A stretch of 18,236 nt of DNA from contig WALH01000095.1 in the NCBI GenBank assembly GCA_015522935.1, forward strand, positions 1-18,236, given 5' to 3'. The notes under the pieces were generated by a model that saw only the letters and a list, made by a program, of their open reading frames with translations, made no database searches and was not told the origin of the DNA. The stretch is from DHVE2 group archaeon (GTDB taxonomy: Archaea > Thermoplasmatota > Thermoplasmata > Thermoplasmatales > Aciduliprofundaceae). How positions within the stretch are numbered: position 1 is the first letter of the stretch; every line of letters begins with the position of its first letter. Shown one piece after another: positions 13,254 through 18,236 of the stretch. Made by a program: the position numbers and the translations under genes.

Positions 13254-14804
13254 TTAAGCCGCTATCTCAGCCCTTCTTTCTATTTTACCTAGATATTCTT
13301 CAATTTCATTGCTATCCATATTCTCTATCTTTTTCAATTTTTTTAGCATATAGTGAACTGCCAATGTAAGTGCGAATTTTGCAAATATACTCTTTGTTAT
13401 TCCCCTTGTCACGATTCTCACATCTCTCTTTATCTGTATTACTGATTTATCCAGCCCTTTTATGAAAAGTTCTCTTCTAACATCATCCTCTAAAACGTCT
13501 CTGAGCATGACCATTTCTCTTCCTCTGAACTGACCCATAGGTATGAATGGAAGAACAAATGGCACAACATCCAAATCTTTAATATTGTCCAAAAGTTCTA
13601 TCGTTTTTATCACATCATCCTCATTTTCCTCTGGAAGTTTTGTTATAAGTGTGCCGACAACAGGCCATCCTGCATCATTCAGAACTCCTATAGCCTGCTC
13701 GACGATTTCGGGATACTGCTCCGCTTTAAAAGGTAAAGGTTTTCCAGGCATTATTATCTTAACCAACCTCGGACTTCCGGTTTCTATGCCCATCTCTATG
13801 AAGCATCTCTTTCCAACATTTACATACTCCCTTCCTATTTTTTCTGCAAGTTTTGGTTTGGTCATTGTGCACGCAGCGGTTACAAAATCTACACCAATAT
13901 CCGCGTGGTATTTCTTGGCTAACTTTTCAACTTTTTCAAAGAGATTAAGGATTTTCTCATCATCTGGTATTAATGTTCTTGATCCATATCTAAGAAAATC
14001 TTCTGAATGAAGCCCAATATTTTTTCCTCCATGTTTGAGATTGAATTCTGCCTCTTTCAGTATAGTTTTAAGGGGGATTGACCTGAATTTTAAAAGTGTG
14101 GGTGTGCAGAACTTGCATCCACGGCCGCAACCTCTTGTAATCTCTACCATTCCACCAATTGACGGGGTGAGAATTGGAGGTATCTCTTTCGCATCTACCG
14201 GGGGTCCATTTACCATTTTTGGAAGATTTTCTCCGTTCACAGCCTTCTTGAACAGTTCAGGTGCAACTCTCTCACCCTCTCCAATCACAACCGTATCCAC
14301 ACCTAATTTCTCCTGCATATTCAAATCAAGGAACTGCCATGATGCTTCACCGCCCACTATGATCTTGGGCTTGTATTTCTTCACGCTCGGATGATTTATT
14401 ACATCGAGAAAACTCTTGCTCATATACGAGATTCCTCTTGGTACAATACCGAACAGTATCATGGCCATATTCACTATTCCGCTTCCATATCCCACACCCA
14501 GCGGATCCATGCACGTTACACCGAGTACCTCAGTATCCTCTTTAACCACCTTATCCAGTTTAGTGGGATCAGCAACTACAACTTCATCTCTTGAAAATCC
14601 AGCCCTTATCAATGTTGCTTCAATCTTTGCTATCGAGTAATTTGAGAGCATAGCACGGCCATGCTCATCGGAGTATGTAGGAAAGAATATTTTCTCTAAT
14701 CTCTTGCCTATAACACTTGTAGGTAATGCTGATGCGAATCCCATATAATTTGTTCCGTTGTAATCGCTCATCAGCGCCCTACCTCCTGTGAGAACAATCT
14801 TCAT
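13254..14804 (-). CDS. B12-binding-type radical SAM protein of unknown substrate
   Basis: A 516-residue protein. Residues 1-200 resemble the Rossmann-like cobalamin-binding domain found before many radical SAM domains (IIVGGEASW near 148-156, VVIGEGE near 172-178), though I do not see the DxHxxG base-off signature. The radical SAM core begins at C226-x3-C230-x2-C233 (RGCGRGCKFC), with IEMGIETGSPR further on and a helical C-terminal extension of about 100 residues. Such proteins are methyltransferases, cyclases or oxidoreductases; no substrate can be assigned. GGAGGTGA lies just upstream of ATG 14804 with a four-base gap, a strong ribosome site. A 15-base dyad (14846-14860) lies in the promoter region shared with aRF1. 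moaA follows 28 bases downstream. Confidence 0.8.
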   Translation of the reverse strand: MKIVLTGGRALMSDYNGTNYMGFASALPTSVIGKRLEKIFFPTYSDEHGRAMLSNYSIAKIEATLIRAGFSRDEVVVADPTKLDKVVKEDTEVLGVTCMDPLGVGYGSGIVNMAMILFGIVPRGISYMSKSFLDVINHPSVKKYKPKIIVGGEASWQFLDLNMQEKLGVDTVVIGEGERVAPELFKKAVNGENLPKMVNGPPVDAKEIPPILTPSIGGMVEITRGCGRGCKFCTPTLLKFRSIPLKTILKEAEFNLKHGGKNIGLHSEDFLRYGSRTLIPDDEKILNLFEKVEKLAKKYHADIGVDFVTAACTMTKPKLAEKIGREYVNVGKRCFIEMGIETGSPRLVKIIMPGKPLPFKAEQYPEIVEQAIGVLNDAGWPVVGTLITKLPEENEDDVIKTIELLDNIKDLDVVPFVLPFIPMGQFRGREMVMLRDVLEDDVRRELFIKGLDKSVIQIKRDVRIVTRGITKSIFAKFALTLAVHYMLKKLKKIENMDSNEIEEYLGKIERRAEIAA

Positions 14805-14845
14805 TTTATCACCTCCCTGGATATCCTAATCTATTATATCTACCA

Positions 14846-14860
14846 TAATTATGATAATTA
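14846..14860. repeat. 15-base dyad between the radical SAM gene and aRF1
   Basis: TAATTAT and ATAATTA are perfect inverted arms around a single G. The element lies in the 116-base divergent promoter region, about 42 bases upstream of the radical SAM start and 60 upstream of aRF1. It could be an operator or part of a TATA region; AT-rich dyads also arise by chance. Confidence 0.35.
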
Positions 14861-14920
14861 CATCATCCATTATTATTTTTTCTTTGTAAGAAAGGCTAAA
14901 AATTTATTAAATAAAAGGGG

Positions 14921-16153
14921 ATGACCCAATTGGCGAGAAAAATGGAAGATGCAAGAAAAATCTACGAGTTTAAAAGAATGTTAGAAGAGTTAGAGAAATT
15001 AGAGGGCCGAGGAACAGAGCTCATATCCGTATACATACCTCCAAAAAGGCCTATTTCGGATGTTGTAGCCTATTTAAGGGATGAGTACGGCACATCATCT
15101 AACATAAAAAGCAAGACAACAAGGAAGAATGTGATGAGCGCCATAGAGAGTATAATGTCTCGCCTTAAATATTTTAAAATGCCACCTCCCAACGGACTCA
15201 TTGTTTTCGTGGGGCATATATCGAAGAGGGGAGATCAAACGGAAATGGTTTCTTACGTTTTGGAACCGCCTGAGCCTGTGCAATCCTTCGTTTATAGATG
15301 TGATTCTAAATTTTTCTTAGATCCACTTAAAGCCATGCTTGGCGAGAAAGATGTTTACGGTTTAATTGTGATTGACAGAAAGGAGGCAACAATAGGTTTT
15401 CTCAAGGGAACTCGTATTATTCCTGTTAAGCATATTGAAAGTATGGTTCCAAGCAAACATCATCAGGGAGGGCAATCTTCCCGAAGATTTGAAAGATTAA
15501 TTGAGCAGGCAGTCCACGAATTCTTCAAGAGGGTTGGGGATAAGGTCAATGAGATCTTCCTGAACGAAAATATAAAGGGCATTTTAGTTGGTGGGCCCGG
15601 AGGTACGAAGGAATTTTTCGTGAAGGGGGATTATCTACATTATGAGTTGAAGAAAAAGATAATAGATCTTTTTGACACAGGCTACACAGATGAATACGGA
15701 TTACACGAATTAGTCAACAAAGCATCGCAAACACTTCAGCAATTAGAACTCTACCGCGAGAGAAAACTCCTGAATCGCTTCTTCCAAGAGATAAAGAAAC
15801 CTGATGGAGGACTCGCCATATATGGCGAAAAAGAGGTTCGCAAAGCACTTCAAAGCGGCTCAGTGAGCATGCTTCTCATTTCAGATGGTTTAAGAAAGTA
15901 TCGTGTTAAGTGGCGCTGTCCACAGTGTGGAAAAGAAATAGTGGAAACTGTCAAGGGCAATATCCCAGAAAAAAAATGCCCGGATTGCAACGTTCCAATG
16001 GAAATTGTGGAAAAGAAGGATTTGATAGAGGAGTACTATGATTTGGCAGAAGAAAGCGGTGCAAAAGTTGAACTAATCTCAGATGAAAGCGAGGAAGGAA
16101 AGATATTCGCCACTGCCTTTGGTGGAATAGCGGCACTTCTCAGATATCGCTGA
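14921..16153 (+). CDS. prf1: Peptide chain release factor aRF1
   Basis: A 410-residue class I release factor that reads all three stop codons and triggers peptide release on the ribosome. Domain 1 has the NIKS motif at 61-64 and Y-x-C-D-x-x-F at 125-131, both of which contact the stop codon. Domain 2 has the catalytic GGQ at 182-184. Domain 3 carries a zinc-ribbon with C332, C335, C352 and C355, absent from many eukaryotic eRF1 proteins and present in many archaeal ones. ATG 14942 is an alternative start that would shorten the protein by seven residues. An AT-rich stretch at 14898-14912 could hold the TATA box. It works with ABCE1 encoded earlier in the window. The stop abuts the stop of the opposing PRC-barrel gene. 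Confidence 0.96.
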   Translation: MTQLARKMEDARKIYEFKRMLEELEKLEGRGTELISVYIPPKRPISDVVAYLRDEYGTSSNIKSKTTRKNVMSAIESIMSRLKYFKMPPPNGLIVFVGHISKRGDQTEMVSYVLEPPEPVQSFVYRCDSKFFLDPLKAMLGEKDVYGLIVIDRKEATIGFLKGTRIIPVKHIESMVPSKHHQGGQSSRRFERLIEQAVHEFFKRVGDKVNEIFLNENIKGILVGGPGGTKEFFVKGDYLHYELKKKIIDLFDTGYTDEYGLHELVNKASQTLQQLELYRERKLLNRFFQEIKKPDGGLAIYGEKEVRKALQSGSVSMLLISDGLRKYRVKWRCPQCGKEIVETVKGNIPEKKCPDCNVPMEIVEKKDLIEEYYDLAEESGAKVELISDESEEGKIFATAFGGIAALLRYR

Positions 16154-16399
16154 TCATCTCTTTTTGAGGGTCATCACCACTACATCCTTTACAGATCGCA
16201 TGTTTTCAAAAGGAAGAATAAGCCTTCCTTGGGCATCCTTCTGAAACTCCCTCGTTTCAAGATCTTCAGCTGGTATCACAAGAACATGCTCTATATCCCC
16301 TGTTTCGGTATCTATTACAAAATTGTCTATTGTCCCTAAGATAATTCCATCATCAGTCATGGCGGTTTTTCCTCTCAATTCTGTTACAAATTTCTTCAT
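16154..16399 (-). CDS. Small PRC-barrel domain protein
   Basis: An 81-residue protein that is one PRC-barrel domain: LRGKTAMTDDGIILGTIDNF, then VIDTETGDIEHVLV and a final strand ending VVVMTLKKR. PRC barrels occur in photosynthetic reaction centre H subunits, in the RNA-processing factor RimM, and as stand-alone small proteins common in archaea, where their role is unclear. It begins ten bases after the cdc48 stop, and its AGGTGA ribosome site (16405-16410, five-base gap) shares a base with that stop, so it is the second gene of a cdc48 operon. Its end abuts the aRF1 stop with no intervening base. Confidence 0.85.
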   Translation of the reverse strand: MKKFVTELRGKTAMTDDGIILGTIDNFVIDTETGDIEHVLVIPAEDLETREFQKDAQGRLILPFENMRSVKDVVVMTLKKR

Positions 16400-16409
16400 C
16401 TATATCACC

Positions 16410-18236
16410 TCATGTGTAATATGAGAGTTCCTCCTTTTTCTTTCTAACACTTTTACTCAATTCTAACCCAATACTTTCGTAGTATTTTATAGTTTCTTCA
16501 TCAAGAGATGGCTTTACAATATTTAAAGCTTCTTCAAAATGTTTCATTGTGACCTTGTCACTTTTTTCTCTGATTGCCATCATTCCAGCTTCCCTGCATA
16601 GATTCTCGATATCTGCACCAGTGTAATTTTTCGTCTTTTTTGCAATCGCCTGAAGCTCAACACCCTCGATTGGCATGTTTCTCGTGTGAACCTTCAGTAT
16701 TTCTACTCTGGCCTCTTCATCTGGTGGAGGAATATACACAATTCTATCGAACCTGCCGGGACGAAGCAAAGCGGGATCCACAATATCCGGGCGATTCGTT
16801 GCGGCTATGATAACCACACCTTCTAATGTTGTAAGTCCATCCATGGATGTTAGAAGTTGATTAACAATTCTCTCTGTCACGCCGGAAGATGAGAAATATC
16901 CTCTGCGGGGAGCAATGGCATCAATTTCATCTAAGAACACTATGCAAGGCGATGATTGCTTTGCCTTCTTGAATATCTCCCTTATAGCTTTTTCACTTTC
17001 TCCTACCCATTTACTCATGATCTCAGGACCTTTTATGCTTATGAAATTCGCCTCGCTTTCAGTCGCAACCGCCTTCGCTAAGAGCGTTTTACCTGTACCG
17101 GGAGGCCCATAAAGAAGAATTCCCCGTGGAGGTCTTATACCTATCTTCCTGAACCTCTCAGGGTTTTTTAAAGGTAATTCAACAGCTTCCTTCAGAATTA
17201 TCTTTGCCTCTTCAAGATCCCCCACATCATCCCATCTAACCGAAGGAATTTCTATCATAACCTCGCGTAAAACGCTTGGCTCTATCTTTTTAAGTGCATC
17301 TTTGAAATCATTCTTTGTTACCTTCATGTTCTCCAAAATCTCAGTTGGCACGGGCTTGTCAAGGTCTATTTCCGGTAGATACCTGCGCAGGGCGTTCATT
17401 GCCGCTTCCCTTGCCAATGCAGCAAGATCAGCGCCCACAAATCCGTGTGTGACCTCAGCCAAATATTCAAGTAAATGATCTTTGTCCTCATCGGATCCCT
17501 CTATGGGCATACCTCGAGTGTGAATTTGCAATATCTCCTTACGACCCTTTTTATCGGGAATTCCGATTTCAATCTCCCTGTCAAATCTTCCGGGTCTGCG
17601 CAACGCTGGATCAAGGGCACCAACTCTATTCGTTGCACCTATCACAATTACATGCCCTCTCTTCCTCAAGCCATCCATAAGGGTGAGTAACTGAGCAACT
17701 ACCCGTCTTTCAACTTCACCTGTTACCTCCTCCCTTTTAGGCGCAATTGAATCGATCTCATCGATAAATATGATGCTTGGTGCATTTTCCTGCGCTTTCT
17801 GGAATATTTCCCTTAATCTCTGCTCACTCTGCCCGTAGAATTTACTCATTATTTCTGGACCGTTTATCGCGTAGAAATTTGCATTGCTCTCATTGGCGAC
17901 AGCTTTTGCAATAAGCGTTTTACCCGTGCCCGGAGGACCATAAAGCAAAACACCCTTTGGCGGTTCTATGCCCAATCTTTCAAATAGTTCTGGGTGTTTA
18001 AGCGGTAACTCGATCATCTCCCTAACCTGCTGAAGTTCATTCTTCAAGCCTCCAATATCTTCGTAGGTAACATGCTCCACCTCCTCTTCAACGGCACTTG
18101 GCGGCTCTTCCCTGACTTCCATAGTTGTGCCCATCCCTATTTGCAAAACACCTCGTGAAGGAATGCACTTCACAACCTTGAAGAGTATTCCCGTTCTGCC
18201 CATTAGGGTTATGTTGGGCACTACGATTTCATCCCC
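16410..18236 (-). CDS. Cdc48/VAT-type double AAA+ ATPase, 5' end off the window
   Basis: A hexameric unfoldase that extracts and unfolds proteins, in archaea often feeding the 20S proteasome. The frame runs through the right edge. The GTG at 18221 is not the true start: five more in-frame codons (GDEIV) join it to the usual end of the Cdc48 N-domain, so about 100-150 N-terminal residues are missing. Numbering from 18221, domain D1 has GPPGTGKT at 95-102, FIDEID at 152-157 and RRPGRFD; D2 has GPPGTGKT at 372-379, FLDEID at 429-434 and LRPGRFD. The D1 pore loop reads KFYGQ and the D2 loop KWVGE. The protein ends SYYT, close to the hydrophobic-Tyr-any motif that docks ATPases on proteasomes. The PRC-barrel gene follows in the same operon. 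Confidence 0.96.
   Translation of the reverse strand, partial: GDEIVVPNITLMGRTGILFKVVKCIPSRGVLQIGMGTTMEVREEPPSAVEEEVEHVTYEDIGGLKNELQQVREMIELPLKHPELFERLGIEPPKGVLLYGPPGTGKTLIAKAVANESNANFYAINGPEIMSKFYGQSEQRLREIFQKAQENAPSIIFIDEIDSIAPKREEVTGEVERRVVAQLLTLMDGLRKRGHVIVIGATNRVGALDPALRRPGRFDREIEIGIPDKKGRKEILQIHTRGMPIEGSDEDKDHLLEYLAEVTHGFVGADLAALAREAAMNALRRYLPEIDLDKPVPTEILENMKVTKNDFKDALKKIEPSVLREVMIEIPSVRWDDVGDLEEAKIILKEAVELPLKNPERFRKIGIRPPRGILLYGPPGTGKTLLAKAVATESEANFISIKGPEIMSKWVGESEKAIREIFKKAKQSSPCIVFLDEIDAIAPRRGYFSSSGVTERIVNQLLTSMDGLTTLEGVVIIAATNRPDIVDPALLRPGRFDRIVYIPPPDEEARVEILKVHTRNMPIEGVELQAIAKKTKNYTGADIENLCREAGMMAIREKSDKVTMKHFEEALNIVKPSLDEETIKYYESIGLELSKSVRKKKEELSYYT

Noticed and set aside
13543..14010. 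155-residue plus-strand ORF opposite the radical SAM gene
   Set aside because: It is an antisense shadow: serine/threonine-rich, without promoter or ribosome site, over a well-supported gene.
1..18236. CRISPR arrays, insertion sequences, toxin-antitoxin or defence genes
   Set aside because: No regularly spaced repeats, transposase motifs or defence-protein motifs were found on either strand; the only foreign-looking part is the left-edge gene.

Overview
The window looks like a compact archaeal chromosome segment of mostly housekeeping genes. ABCE1/Rli1, aRF1, a Cdc48/VAT-type double AAA+ ATPase, an archaeal-type short ThiC, a geranylgeranyl-type cis-prenyltransferase and a hexulose-6-phosphate synthase/RraA fusion are all archaeal markers. 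TATA boxes lie about 25 bases upstream of many start codons, as expected for leaderless archaeal mRNAs. The gene set and style suggest a thermophilic euryarchaeon of the Thermoplasmatota, perhaps Aciduliprofundum-like. That placement is my inference and was not checked against any database.

Layout. The left edge (1-756, minus strand) holds an AT-rich, unrecognised gene that runs off the window, preceded by a possible 21-residue leader ORF; it looks unlike everything to its right. Then follow an HPS-RraA fusion (900-2180, +), tRNA-Ala(CGC) (2214-2287, +), a TauE/SafE-type permease (+) and a cis-prenyltransferase (+). A membrane TPR protein (minus) converges on the prenyltransferase. At 5381-5438 a perfect 10-base inverted repeat brackets a TATA box that drives a two-gene operon: an unrecognised 133-residue acidic protein and ABCE1. 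A YtcJ-like amidohydrolase (minus) overlaps the end of ABCE1 tail to tail and shares an 83-base divergent promoter region with a GlmM-type phosphohexomutase (+). Next come a cupin with a 36-residue coupled ORF (+), thiC (+), moaA and a B12-type radical SAM protein (both minus), aRF1 (+), a PRC-barrel protein and cdc48 (both minus). The cdc48 gene loses its 5' end at the right edge.

How the genes relate. ABCE1 and aRF1 act together in translation termination and ribosome recycling. The prenyltransferase (lipid carrier) and the phosphohexomutase (amino-sugar phosphate) could both feed cell-surface or N-glycosylation chemistry. ThiC, MoaA, the radical SAM protein and ABCE1 make the window rich in Fe-S enzymes. 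Cdc48 and the PRC-barrel gene form a small operon.

There is no gene-free stretch above 300 bases; the largest gaps are about 200 bases (5251-5451), 146 bases (3134-3279) and 143 bases (757-899). I see no CRISPR array, insertion sequence, rRNA or convincing terminator. I did not find a clear new multi-gene system. The best leads are the foreign-looking left-edge gene with its leader ORF, the unknown protein coupled to ABCE1 with its inverted-repeat promoter, and the orphan B12-type radical SAM gene with a 15-base dyad in front.
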